From contig NZ_JAFBCY010000002.1 in the NCBI RefSeq assembly GCF_016907975.1, positions 1,054,001 through 1,118,000 of the forward strand: a stretch of DNA of 64,000 nt, in the 5' to 3' direction. The position numbers and the translations under genes were made by a program. Positions 1 to 7,764 of this stretch are shown piece after piece. This DNA is from Methylopila capsulata (GTDB lineage: Bacteria; Pseudomonadota; Alphaproteobacteria; Rhizobiales; Methylopilaceae). Every line of letters starts with the position of its first letter. The first letter of the stretch is position 1. Under the pieces are notes generated by a model, which saw nothing but the letters and a program-made list of their open reading frames with translations, did no database searches and was not told the origin of the DNA.

Positions 1-130
1 CCAACGCGCGGGCGAGCGCTTCCTGCACCAGATCGTCCGCGTCGCCGTGGGGGCCGGCCAACGCCCGGGCGTAGCGACGCATGGGGTCAAGCTCCCCTGT
101 CACGTCGAACCCGCGCGTCGGTGTTTTCAT
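1..130 (-). CDS. ECF-type RNA polymerase sigma factor (N-terminal part, cut by window edge)
   Basis: The minus-strand frame opens with ATG at 130 and reads through the window edge, giving 43 residues. The stretch RRYARALAGPHGDADDLVQE matches the start of sigma-70 region 2 in extracytoplasmic-function sigma factors (core-RNA-polymerase binding helix, with the DDLVQEA signature). The rest, including region 4 and any neighbouring anti-sigma gene, lies outside the window, so the ECF group and signal are unknown. A lone GGAAC at 169-173 on the same strand lacks a matching -10 and is not taken as a promoter. The family is fairly sure; nothing can be said about the regulon. Confidence 0.75.
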   Translation of the reverse strand, partial: MKTPTRGFDVTGELDPMRRYARALAGPHGDADDLVQEALARAL

Positions 131-191
131 GATGCGTTTACGGAGCCGGCCGGCGGTTTAATCCCGGCGTTCCCAAAAAAATGCGTCGCGG

Positions 192-842
192 TCAGAATCC
201 TGCGTAGCGGCCGGGCTTGTGGTTCAAGACGAGCACAAGGCTCAGCGTCAGGGCGCTCAGCACCGAGAGCGCCAGATGCTCGAGGTCGAGCACCGTCGCG
301 GCCGCCGCGAGCACCAGGAAATCGGTCAGGGCCTGGACGTGGCCCGCCCGCATCCAGCCGCGCTCCTGGGCGTAGAGCGCAAGCGCGCTCGTGCCGCCGA
401 CGCTCGCCCTGTGGCGGGCCAGAGCGAGCACGCCCATGCCGAGCAGCACGCCGCCGGCGAGGGCAGCGAACACGCCGTTCTTCGACTGCAGGGCGAAGAC
501 GTGCGGCGCGAGCGCGCCGAATCCGGCGAGCATCGCGTTGACGATCAGGGTCTTCAGGGTGAACTCGCCGCCCATGGTGCGGTAGACGAGCGCGTAGAAC
601 GGCAGGTTGACCAGCAGAAACAGCACGCCTGTCGGCCAGCCCAGCGCGAAGTGCAGGATCAGGGCGATTCCCGCAACACCGCCGGTGGCGAGCCCGGCCG
701 CCTGCAGCAGCGCTAGGCCGAAGCCGATCAGCAGCACCGCGATGCAGAAGGCGAGGGCGTCCTCCAGCCGCGTGTGCTTGCGCGCGTCGCCCCGCGGCTT
801 CAGCTTTTCGGCGAGGCGGGCGGCGGGCTTGCTGATGTCCAT
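192..842 (-). CDS. YitT-family membrane protein
   Basis: About 216 residues with five to six hydrophobic segments. The signature GLATGGVAGIALILHFALGW, followed by a Val-Asn-Leu-Pro-Phe segment, fits the N-terminal half of the YitT/DUF161 membrane family, whose function is not established. The ATG at 842 gives a natural cytoplasmic lead before the first helix. A GTG at 878 in the same frame would add 12 residues, and neither start has a clear Shine-Dalgarno sequence. The protein stops after the membrane domain and lacks the soluble DUF2179 tail of Bacillus YitT. It follows the phosphoribosyltransferase gene on the same strand within about 50 bp and is probably co-transcribed with it. Confidence 0.75.
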   Translation of the reverse strand: MDISKPAARLAEKLKPRGDARKHTRLEDALAFCIAVLLIGFGLALLQAAGLATGGVAGIALILHFALGWPTGVLFLLVNLPFYALVYRTMGGEFTLKTLIVNAMLAGFGALAPHVFALQSKNGVFAALAGGVLLGMGVLALARHRASVGGTSALALYAQERGWMRAGHVQALTDFLVLAAAATVLDLEHLALSVLSALTLSLVLVLNHKPGRYAGF

Positions 843-890
843 GGCCGCAGCAAGCCACGGTCGGACGCCGGCGTCCACGCCGGCAGAGGC

Positions 891-2183
891 CTAGCTGATC
901 TTCAGAAACTCGCGGCCGACCTTCACCAGGTCGAAGCGCCGCCAGCCGCCCCCGGCCTCCGGCAGTTCGTAGCGCACGATGTCGGCGGTGGCGTAGGTGC
1001 GCGAGAGCTTGGACGGCAGGAACGAGCCGGTGCCGACCACGTCGACCGGCGCCGAGAGATTGCCGAACACGCGGCATTTCAGCGTGTCGAAGCCCGAGGA
1101 GGCGACGATCTTCGGCTGCTTGAAGCCGGCGTCGTCGAGCGCCTTGCGGAAGAAGATCACGGCCGCCGCGGTCACCCCCGTTCCGAACAGGACCTTGTCG
1201 CGGATCTCGTCGGCGGACAGCCCGTCGAGTTCAGCCAGGTCGAAGCCCTGCAGCGCGAGCTTCGCCACTTCGCCGGGCGTGTGCCGGTGGGTCCATTTGA
1301 GCAGCGTGCGGACGCTCTCGTCCCAGTCGAGCCCTTCGAGGTGGCGGCCGCCGTGAGTGTCGAGCCGGAAGCTCAGCGTCCTTCCCGCGTCAGCTGGGCC
1401 GCCCGGCGCGTAGAACCACCGGCAGACGGCGAGCGCATCGGTCACCTCTCGCCCGTCGTAGTCGACGAGCACCGTCATGCCGGGTTCGTCCGGAAACTGC
1501 GCGGCGTAGAGCTTGGCGGCCTCCAGCGTCGCGCTCTCCACCGTGGGGTCGCGCCCGTCCTTCAGCATCAGCGCCTTGGCGTAGCCGATCAGCGAGTGCG
1601 GCATGGTGCCGAGCCCGTGGGCCGTTCCATAGAGCGGAGCTGCGAGGTCGGTGGAGGTCCCGATGAAGCCCTTCGCGCCCATCAACTGCGCGGTGCGCGA
1701 CCCGACGCTCGCGCCGTAGGAGCAGGCGATATGCATGTCGTCGCCGGTGGTGTGGCGGGCCTCCATGGCGAGGAAGGCGCAGTCCGGCAGCGCGAGCGCC
1801 ATGGAGAAGGCGTTGAACGCCGACACGCAGGCGAAGCCGATCCGCTGCAGCAGCAGCGTCTCGATCGGCGACAAGGCGGCCAGCGAGCCGGTGACGTAGA
1901 GCATCGGCTTGCCCGGCGCGAGCGCGGCGCCTTCCGGCGCCGGACGGTCGAGCGTCAGCGGGATCGCGGCGTTAGCGGGATAGATGTCCTCCAGGAAGGC
2001 GATCGCCCGGTCGAGCGCGACGACGGCGTCCGCGCGCAAGAACACCGCGTAGGTGACGCGCGCGTCGCCATGGGCCGCAACGATCTCGGCGGTCTTGGCG
2101 AAGTAGGCGTCTGTGCGTTGCGCAACGAAGTCGGACGGTTGGTCGCTCACGTGCATCGCTCCGAAGCGCTCTCGCTCGTTCAC
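891..2183 (-). CDS. pncB: Nicotinate phosphoribosyltransferase family protein
   Basis: 430 residues. The enzyme would join nicotinate to phosphoribosyl pyrophosphate to make nicotinate mononucleotide in the NAD salvage (Preiss-Handler) pathway. Family signs are the N-terminal TDAYFAKTAEIV motif, the ARHTTGDDMHIACSYGA stretch, GAKGFIGTST, and LGTMPHSLIGYA, which resembles the conserved GTxPHxLI of the family. The overall form is closer to the compact archaeal-type NAPRTase than to E. coli PncB, so nicotinate against nicotinamide preference cannot be told from sequence. The longest frame starts at GTG 2183; ATG at 2156 is an equally good start. The YitT-like gene follows on the same strand. Confidence 0.8.
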   Translation of the reverse strand: MNERERFGAMHVSDQPSDFVAQRTDAYFAKTAEIVAAHGDARVTYAVFLRADAVVALDRAIAFLEDIYPANAAIPLTLDRPAPEGAALAPGKPMLYVTGSLAALSPIETLLLQRIGFACVSAFNAFSMALALPDCAFLAMEARHTTGDDMHIACSYGASVGSRTAQLMGAKGFIGTSTDLAAPLYGTAHGLGTMPHSLIGYAKALMLKDGRDPTVESATLEAAKLYAAQFPDEPGMTVLVDYDGREVTDALAVCRWFYAPGGPADAGRTLSFRLDTHGGRHLEGLDWDESVRTLLKWTHRHTPGEVAKLALQGFDLAELDGLSADEIRDKVLFGTGVTAAAVIFFRKALDDAGFKQPKIVASSGFDTLKCRVFGNLSAPVDVVGTGSFLPSKLSRTYATADIVRYELPEAGGGWRRFDLVKVGREFLKIS

Positions 2184-2213
2184 AGGGGTGGACGATCGCT
2201 GAGCTCACTGGGC

Positions 2214-3053
2214 TCAGCCGCCGCCGGCCTTCTCCGCCGCGTCTTCCGCCGCGACGATGGTCTTCAGGCTTTCTGGCCGCGGCATGGAGATGATGTTGTA
2301 GCCGGCGTCCACGAAGTGGATCTCGCCGGTGACTCCCGAGGACAGGTCCGAGAGCAGATAGAGCGCGGCGCCGCCGACGTCCTCGATGGTGATCGGGCGG
2401 CGCAGCGGCGCGTGGCGGCGCTGGTGCTCGTACATCAGCCGCGCGTCCGAGATGCCGGCGCCCGCAAGCGTCCGGACCGGGCCGGCGGAGATCGCGTTGA
2501 CGCGGATCCCCTGCGGGCCGTAGTCGGCGGCCAGATACCGCACGCTCGCCTCCAGCGCGGCCTTGGCGACGCCCATGACGTTGTAGTTCGGCATGACGCG
2601 GGTCGCGCCGCCGTAGGTCAGCGTGATCATCGACCCGCCGTCGGTCATGAGTTCGGCGGCGCGCTTCGCGACCTCGGTGAAGGAGAAGGCCGAGATCACC
2701 ATGGTGCGCGAGAAGTTCTCGCGGCTGGTGTCGGCGTAGCGGCCCTTCAGCTCGTTCTTGTTGGAGAAGCCGATAGCGTGGATCAGCAGGTCGAGCCCGC
2801 CCCAGCGCTCCTTGAGCTCCGCAAACACGGCGTCGACGGAGGCGATGTCCTCCACGTCGCAGGGCAAAACGAGATCGGAGCCGACGCTCTCCGCCAGCGG
2901 CCGGACGCGCTTGCCCAGCGCGTCGCCCTGGTAGGTGAAGGCGATCTCCGCGCCGGCCTGCGCCAGCGCCTTGGCGCAGCCCCAGGCGATGGAGTGGTCG
3001 TTCGCGACGCCCATGACGAGGGCGCGCTTGCCTGAAAGAAGTCCGGCGACCAT
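2214..3053 (-). CDS. fabI: Enoyl-[acyl-carrier-protein] reductase (NADH)
   Basis: 279 residues, the usual FabI length. It reduces trans-2-enoyl-ACP in the last step of each fatty acid elongation cycle in the cytoplasm. The atypical SDR nucleotide motif GVANDHSIAWG lies at about 15-25, the catalytic pair Tyr157 and Lys164 fits the Y-x6-K pattern (YNVMGVAK), and a further Tyr sits at 147. The C-terminal GEIHFVDAGYNI is typical. It follows fabB on the same strand after a 218-bp gap that contains a structured repeat, so fabA-fabB-fabI may be one unit or fabI may have its own promoter. Confidence 0.96.
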   Translation of the reverse strand: MVAGLLSGKRALVMGVANDHSIAWGCAKALAQAGAEIAFTYQGDALGKRVRPLAESVGSDLVLPCDVEDIASVDAVFAELKERWGGLDLLIHAIGFSNKNELKGRYADTSRENFSRTMVISAFSFTEVAKRAAELMTDGGSMITLTYGGATRVMPNYNVMGVAKAALEASVRYLAADYGPQGIRVNAISAGPVRTLAGAGISDARLMYEHQRRHAPLRRPITIEDVGGAALYLLSDLSSGVTGEIHFVDAGYNIISMPRPESLKTIVAAEDAAEKAGGG

Positions 3054-3114
3054 TCAATTTCTCCGAAGGCTTGCGCCGGGCTGGGTCCGCCTCGCGGCCA
3101 GTTCCACCCCTCCG

Positions 3115-3222
3115 CGTCATCCTCCAGCTTGACCGGAGGATACATGTTTCCGCGAGCGCCCGCTCGGCCATGTGGCGCGCGACGCCCGAGATGGGTCCTC
3201 CGGTCAAGCCGGAGGACGACGA
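3115..3222. repeat. Intergenic palindromic repeat, CGTCAT...GACGACG family
   Basis: Lies in the fabB-fabI gap. It begins CGTCATCCTCC, has a first dyad built on CCTCC-AGCTTGACC-GGAGG, an ATACATG motif, a spacer of about 40 bases, then GATGGGTCCTCCGG and a second dyad (CTCCGGTCAAGCCGGAG) ending GACGACG. The same architecture recurs at 9304-9380, 32212-32302, 36635-36722 and, inverted, 45915-46002. The core GGCTTGACCGG/CCGGTCAAGCC is shared between copies. Confidence 0.8.
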
Positions 3223-3271
3223 GCGTTTTACGTTCGGCGTCGAGCGGTTTGATGCGCCGCCGCGAAGGAGG

Positions 3272-4483
3272 TCACACCCGCTCGAACACCAGCGTGGCGT
3301 TGGTGCCGCCGAAGCCGAAGGAGTTCGACATCACGGCGTTCAGCGTCTTGTCGGTGCGCTCGCGCAGGATCGGCATGTCGGCGAAGGCCGGATCGAGCTC
3401 CTCGATGTGCGCGCTCTCGGCCATGAAGCCGCCCTGCATCATCAGCAGCGAGTAGATCGCCTCCTGGACGCCGGCCGCGCCGAGCGAATGGCCGGTGAGC
3501 GACTTGGTGCCGGAGATCGGCGGGCACTTGTCGCCGAACACCGCGCGCAGGGCCTCGATCTCCTTGGCGTCGCCGACGGGGGTCGAGGTGGCGTGCGGGT
3601 TGACGTAGTCGATCGGGTTGCGGGCGGTCTTCATCGCCTGGCGCATGCAGCGCATCGCGCCTTCGCCCGAGGGGGCGACCATGTCGTAGCCGTCGGAGGT
3701 CGCGCCGTAGCCGGTGAGTTCGGCATAGATCTTGGCGCCGCGCGCCTTGGCCCGCTCGTACTCCTCCAGCACCAGCACCCCGGCGCCGCCGGCGATGACG
3801 AAGCCGTCGCGGTTCTTGTCGTAGGCGCGCGAGGCGGTCGCGGGCGTGTCGTTGAACTTGCTCGACATGGCGCCCATGGCGTCGAACATGTCCGACAGCG
3901 TCCAGTCCAGCTCCTCGCAGCCGCCGGCGAACATCACGTCCTGCTTGCCGTACTGGATCATCTCGGCGGCGTTGCCGATGCAGTGGCTGGACGTCGCGCA
4001 GGCGGAGGAGATCGAGTAGTTCACGCCCTTGATCTTGAACCAGGTGGCGAGCGTGGCGGACGCCGTCGAGGACATCGCCTTCGGCACGGCGAACGGCCCG
4101 ATGCGCTTCGGGCCGCCCTTCTCGCGGGTTATGTCGGCGGCCTCCACCACGACCTTGGTCGAGGGGCCGCCGGAGCCCATGATGATGCCGGTCATCTCGT
4201 TGGAGATGTCGCTCTCCTCGAGCCCGGAATCCCGGATCGCCTGGTCCATGGCGACGTGGTTCCAGCCGGAGCCGCCGCCGTGGAAGCGCATGGCGCGACG
4301 GTCGACCACCTCGGCCGGATCGAGCGTCGGCGCGCCCTGAACCTGGCACTTGAAGCCATGGGCCGCAAACTGCTCCGCGCGGGTGATGCCGGATTTCGCC
4401 TCGCGCAGGGAGGCGACGACCTCCTGCGTGGAGTTTCCGATCGACGACACGATTCCCATGCCGGTGACGACGACGCGCCTCAT
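3272..4483 (-). CDS. fabB: Beta-ketoacyl-[acyl-carrier-protein] synthase I
   Basis: 403 residues. It condenses malonyl-ACP with acyl-ACP and is needed to elongate the cis-unsaturated intermediates made by FabA. The catalytic triad is visible: Cys162 in [10 protein letters not shown], His in NPHATSTP near 298 and His in [11 protein letters not shown] near 334. The N-terminal [18 protein letters not shown] is typical. A good Shine-Dalgarno (GGAGG, then CTCCCC) precedes the ATG at 4483. It lies downstream of fabA with a 115-bp gap. Together with fabA this indicates the classical anaerobic route to unsaturated fatty acids. Confidence 0.96.
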   Translation of the reverse strand: MRRVVVTGMGIVSSIGNSTQEVVASLREAKSGITRAEQFAAHGFKCQVQGAPTLDPAEVVDRRAMRFHGGGSGWNHVAMDQAIRDSGLEESDISNEMTGIIMGSGGPSTKVVVEAADITREKGGPKRIGPFAVPKAMSSTASATLATWFKIKGVNYSISSACATSSHCIGNAAEMIQYGKQDVMFAGGCEELDWTLSDMFDAMGAMSSKFNDTPATASRAYDKNRDGFVIAGGAGVLVLEEYERAKARGAKIYAELTGYGATSDGYDMVAPSGEGAMRCMRQAMKTARNPIDYVNPHATSTPVGDAKEIEALRAVFGDKCPPISGTKSLTGHSLGAAGVQEAIYSLLMMQGGFMAESAHIEELDPAFADMPILRERTDKTLNAVMSNSFGFGGTNATLVFERV

Positions 4484-4598
4484 GGGGAGCCTCCAGTTCC
4501 GTGACGGCCCGGGGTCCGCAGCCTCTTGCGCGGGACGCGGGCCGGATCAGGTTGACGCGCCGCGTCGCGGCGCCGGGGGGTAAGGCGACCTCCGCGGC

Positions 4599-5120
4599 TC
4601 AGGCCGCAGCGGCCTCGGCCTTGAACAGGCCGACCTTCAGGTCCTTCGCCTCATAGATGGTCTGCCCGTCGGCCTGAAGCCAGCCGTCGGCGATGCCGAG
4701 CACGAGGCGGCCGCGCACGACGCGCTTGAAGTCGACGCCGTAGACCACCTTCTTGACGCTCGGGAGCACCTGGCCGGTGAACTTGATCTCGCCCGTGCCC
4801 AGCGCACGGCCGCGGCCCGAGGACCCGGTCCAGCCGAGGAAGAAGCCGGTCATCTGCCAGAGCGCGTCGAGGCCGAGGCAGCCCGGCATCACCGGATCGC
4901 CCTTGAAGTGGCAGTCGAAGAACCAGAGGTCCGGCGTCACGTCGAGCTCGGCGCGGACGAAGCCCTTGCCGTGCGGGCCGCCGGTCTCGGAAATCTCGGA
5001 GATGCGGTCGAACATCAGCATGGGCGGCAAGGGAAGCTGGGCGTTGCCCGCCCCGAACAGCTCCCCGCGGCCGCAGGCCAGAAGGTCTTCGTACTCGTAG
5101 CTGGCCTTGCGTTCGGTCAT
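4599..5120 (-). CDS. fabA: 3-hydroxydecanoyl-[acyl-carrier-protein] dehydratase/isomerase
   Basis: 173 residues, full length. It dehydrates 3-hydroxydecanoyl-ACP and isomerises trans-2- to cis-3-decenoyl-ACP, the branch point to unsaturated fatty acids. Catalytic His71 ([14 protein letters not shown]) and Asp85 ([17 protein letters not shown]) are in place. It is the first gene of the fabA-fabB-fabI set and is divergent from irr across 249 bp, an arrangement that recurs in Hyphomicrobiales. No FadR-type operator was recognised in that gap. Confidence 0.96.
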   Translation of the reverse strand: MTERKASYEYEDLLACGRGELFGAGNAQLPLPPMLMFDRISEISETGGPHGKGFVRAELDVTPDLWFFDCHFKGDPVMPGCLGLDALWQMTGFFLGWTGSSGRGRALGTGEIKFTGQVLPSVKKVVYGVDFKRVVRGRLVLGIADGWLQADGQTIYEAKDLKVGLFKAEAAAA

Positions 5121-5369
5121 GTGACTGCGTCTGCGTCCTTATGGATCATTGCGTTCAATACGTCCGCCAGAAGTCCGGCGCGCGAAGCGCGGCTTTGCTA
5201 GCACACATGTCGGACCGGCGAAAAGCGTTCCGAGCGAAGGAGGTTGCTCGCTGCGTTGCGACACGGTACGATTACGCATGCTTTCGCTGCGCATTGCTGC
5301 GCGCGTGTCCTTGTCCGGCGCGGCCGTCCTTCGGCTCAGCCTTCAACATGAGCGTACCCGAGACCGACG

Positions 5370-5873
5370 ATGGCCGAACTGATCACGACCACCGCCGCCC
5401 CCGTCGCTTCCTCCGCTGCGGCCGATCGCTCGGTCGACTGCGGCCTGCGGCCTTCCCTCTGCGTCGCGCGCGACGTCGGCGGTCTGCTGCGCGACTCCGG
5501 CCTCCGTCCCACCCGCCAGCGCATCGCGCTCGGCCGTCTGCTCTACGCCAAGGGCGACCGGCACGTAACGGCCGAAATCCTGCACGAGGAGGCGATGCGC
5601 GCCCGCGTGCCGGTGTCGCTCGCCACCGTCTACAACACGCTCCACCAGTTCACTGAAGTTGGCCTGCTGCGCGAGCTCGCGGTCGACGGCTCCAAGACCT
5701 GGTTCGACACCAACGTGACCGAGCACCACCATTTCCTGGTCGAAGACGACAACCGCCTGATGGACATCCCGGGCGCGCACGTCTCCGTCGACCGCCTGCC
5801 GGAAATTCCGGACGGCATGGAGATCGCCCGCGTCGACGTCGTAGTCCGCCTGCGCCGCAAGCGCGTGAGCTGA
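5370..5873 (+). CDS. irr: Iron response regulator Irr, Fur family
   Basis: 167 residues. Irr is a heme-responsive Fur-family transcription factor that controls iron uptake and heme synthesis in rhizobia and relatives. The winged-helix motif GLRPTRQRIALGRLL and the recognition stretch VPVSLATVYNTL are diagnostic, as are the HHH cluster (His119-His121 in TEHHHF) and the C-terminal ARVDVVVRLRRK. The N-terminal heme regulatory motif GCPWHD of Bradyrhizobium Irr is absent; the equivalent region reads CGLRPSLC, without Cys-Pro. The protein has an Ala/Thr-rich N-terminal extension of about 20 residues. A terminator follows the gene at 5907-5943. Confidence 0.92.
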   Translation: MAELITTTAAPVASSAAADRSVDCGLRPSLCVARDVGGLLRDSGLRPTRQRIALGRLLYAKGDRHVTAEILHEEAMRARVPVSLATVYNTLHQFTEVGLLRELAVDGSKTWFDTNVTEHHHFLVEDDNRLMDIPGAHVSVDRLPEIPDGMEIARVDVVVRLRRKRVS

Positions 5874-5894
5874 CTCTCGGCCGGGACCGGCGAT

Positions 5895-7001
5895 ATGATG
5901 ATGCGGAAGGCCGTCTCCCTGCGAGGCGGCCTTTTGATTTTTGCGCTCCTTGTCGCGGGCCTGATCCCGGCTCCGGGCGTCGCGGCTGAGTCGGTTGACG
6001 CTCCTCCCCCGCACCATCGGGCGGTGCGCGCGATCGGCGACAAGGCGCTGCCTGTCGGTGCCGGGACGCGCCTCGGAGCCCTTCGTCTCTACGCATCCCA
6101 AAGTCTCGACGCGCCCGATCCTGCGGTGCGACGCGCGATCGTCCTGGTGCACGGCCGGTTGCGCAATGCGGACGTCTACTTTCGCTCGGCCGAGACCGCC
6201 CGCGCGGCCGCGGGCGAGCAGGCGGCCGGCGCGCTGCTGGTCGCGCCCCAGTTCCTGGCCGACCCGGACGCCGACCTCGCCGGCGGCCTGCCGCCCGACG
6301 CCTTGCGCTGGACTCCCGAGGGCTGGATGGGCGGCGAGGCGGCCACGGCGCCCGCGCCGATCAGCTCGTTCGAGGCGCTCGACGCGCTCGTCGCCCGGCT
6401 CGCCGACCGACGGCTGTTCCCGAATCTCGCGGAGATCGTGGTTGCGGGGCACTCCGGCGGCGGGCAGGTCGTGCAGCGCTACGCCGCGACCTCGCAGGAG
6501 GCCGACGCGCTGGCGAAAGACCGCGCGCCCGGCGGAGCCGTGGTGCGCTTCGTGGTCGCCAACCCCTCGTCCTATCTCTACTTTTCGCCTGAACGCCCCA
6601 TGGCCGGCGGCGGGTTCGCGGCGCTGGACCTTGCGACCTGCCCACGAGCGGACCGCTGGAAATACGGCCTCGCCGACCGGCCGCCCTACGCCGCTGGCCG
6701 GTCCGGGGCGGAGATCGAGGCGGCCTATCTCAGCCGGGACCTCACGATGCTTCTCGGCGCCGAGGATCGGAACCCGAACCACCCGGCGCTGGACAAGAGC
6801 TGCGCCGCGGAGGCGCAGGGACCGAACCGGATGGAGCGGGGGCTGGCCTACGCCCGTTATCTCGCGGCGCGCCACGGCGCGGCCTTTCGGCATGTGGTGC
6901 GGGTGGTCCCCGGCGTCGGCCACGACGGCGATGGAATGTTCACCTCGCCCTGCGGCGTCGAGGCCCTGTTCGCAAGCGAGCCCTGTCCAGCCGCGCCCTG
7001 A
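5895..7001 (+). CDS. Secreted alpha/beta-hydrolase-fold protein
   Basis: 368 residues. A signal peptide is clear: MMMRK, a hydrophobic run LLIFALLVAGLI, and a likely cut after PGVAA near residue 31. The mature part has the alpha/beta-hydrolase pattern: IVLVHGRLRNAD (oxyanion-hole strand, 82-93), nucleophile elbow VVAGHSGGG with Ser187, and a late His in VVPGVGHDGDGMF. Substrate unknown. Two or three in-frame ATGs (5895, 5898, 5901) open the gene and no strong Shine-Dalgarno is seen. The irr terminator hairpin covers codons 5 to 17. An alternative reading, in which translation begins further in, would lose the signal peptide. Confidence 0.8.
   Translation: MMMRKAVSLRGGLLIFALLVAGLIPAPGVAAESVDAPPPHHRAVRAIGDKALPVGAGTRLGALRLYASQSLDAPDPAVRRAIVLVHGRLRNADVYFRSAETARAAAGEQAAGALLVAPQFLADPDADLAGGLPPDALRWTPEGWMGGEAATAPAPISSFEALDALVARLADRRLFPNLAEIVVAGHSGGGQVVQRYAATSQEADALAKDRAPGGAVVRFVVANPSSYLYFSPERPMAGGGFAALDLATCPRADRWKYGLADRPPYAAGRSGAEIEAAYLSRDLTMLLGAEDRNPNHPALDKSCAAEAQGPNRMERGLAYARYLAARHGAAFRHVVRVVPGVGHDGDGMFTSPCGVEALFASEPCPAAP
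5907..5943 (+). terminator. Rho-independent terminator of irr
   Basis: An 11-bp stem (AAGGCCGTCTC with GAGGCGGCCTT, one G-U pair), a 5-base loop CCTGC, then TTGATTTTT. It is 34 bases past the irr stop. It also lies wholly inside the signal-peptide codons of the next gene, whose ATG is at 5895. Confidence 0.8.
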
Positions 7002-7018
7002 CCTGGCGCCCGACAGCC

Positions 7019-7585
7019 TCAGTCGAAGCGTTCGCCAGGATAGACGCCCCAGAGCCGGTCCTGCGGGATGAAGCCGTCGAAGCCGTCGCCCTCGACCTTG
7101 CACCACGAGCCGTCGCAGCGGCGCACCTCGACCAGCACCTTCGGCTCCAGCCGCGCCGAAAGGCGCGCATCTGCGGTCGCCGAGGCGCGGATCGGAAGCG
7201 CGCTGTCCTTCGACCAGGGCGCAACCAGCGCCGTGCGTCGGCCGGACAGCAGGCTGTGCCACACCCAACCTTCGGACCCCTCGGAATCCCGGATGCGCCG
7301 CCAGTTGTCGTACTCGGCGACGATCTCGACCGGCTCGCCGGCGCGGCGGTAGACGAACGCCACGGGGTGGTCCTTGGTCGGGCCCTGACGCACGTAGACC
7401 TTCGCGCTCTTCAGGCTGACGTAGCGCGGCACGGGAAGGCCCGACACCGGGCCGATCATCACCCCGGCCTCCGTCTCCTTTGCGGCCTGCGCGCGCGCCG
7501 CGCCGCTCAAGCCGGCGAGAACGCCGAGAGCCGTCGCCGCCGCCAGCGCCGCCCGCCCGAAGGGCTTCAGTCGATTCCCAGCCAT
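7019..7585 (-). CDS. Secreted SH3-domain protein
   Basis: 188 residues from the ATG at 7585, which opens a normal signal peptide (MAGNRLKPFGRAALAAATAL, then GAARAQA). The longer frame to 7705 begins with an Arg-rich non-protein-like stretch and is rejected. Two bacterial SH3-like repeats follow: one around VSLKSAKVYVRQGPTKDHPV to GWVWHSLLSG, and one around LPIRASATADARLSARLEP to DGFIPQDRLWGVYPGE. Such proteins usually bind cell-wall peptides in the periplasm; the exact role is unknown. It is divergent from the hydroxyacid dehydrogenase gene. Confidence 0.85.
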   Translation of the reverse strand: MAGNRLKPFGRAALAAATALGVLAGLSGAARAQAAKETEAGVMIGPVSGLPVPRYVSLKSAKVYVRQGPTKDHPVAFVYRRAGEPVEIVAEYDNWRRIRDSEGSEGWVWHSLLSGRRTALVAPWSKDSALPIRASATADARLSARLEPKVLVEVRRCDGSWCKVEGDGFDGFIPQDRLWGVYPGERFD

Positions 7586-7764
7586 GCGCGTCGCACGCTC
7601 CGTCTTTCGTCGCCGTCTTGCGTTCCGCCCTCCGTCTGCTAGAGACGCGAGGGGTCGCCGCGGGTCGCGTTCGCCGCATCCGCGCGGCCTCGAACAAGCA
7701 TCCACCGTCCGCGTTGACGATGGATTAACCGTACGCCCGAGCTCCTCCAGAAAGGTCGCCGGCC

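Noticed and set aside
131-191. GGAAC on the minus strand (169-173) before the ECF sigma gene as an EcfG promoter
   Set aside because: No CGTT at 16 or 17 bases; the next CGT is about 26 bases away.
774-3035. Very long open frame on the plus strand
   Set aside because: It is antisense to the phosphoribosyltransferase and fabI genes, with Arg/Gly/Ala-rich composition from high-GC third positions.
4501-4598. On the minus strand AACCTGATCCGG in the fabA-fabB gap resembles the P4/P5 part of a TPP riboswitch
   Set aside because: The following ATAATxCC segment, the GGCGNAGGGA end and the CUGAGA element are missing, and the flanking genes have no link to thiamine.
5343-7697. Long minus-strand open frame of 784 codons
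   Set aside because: Antisense to irr and the secreted hydrolase; low-complexity Arg/Gly sequence with no domain.
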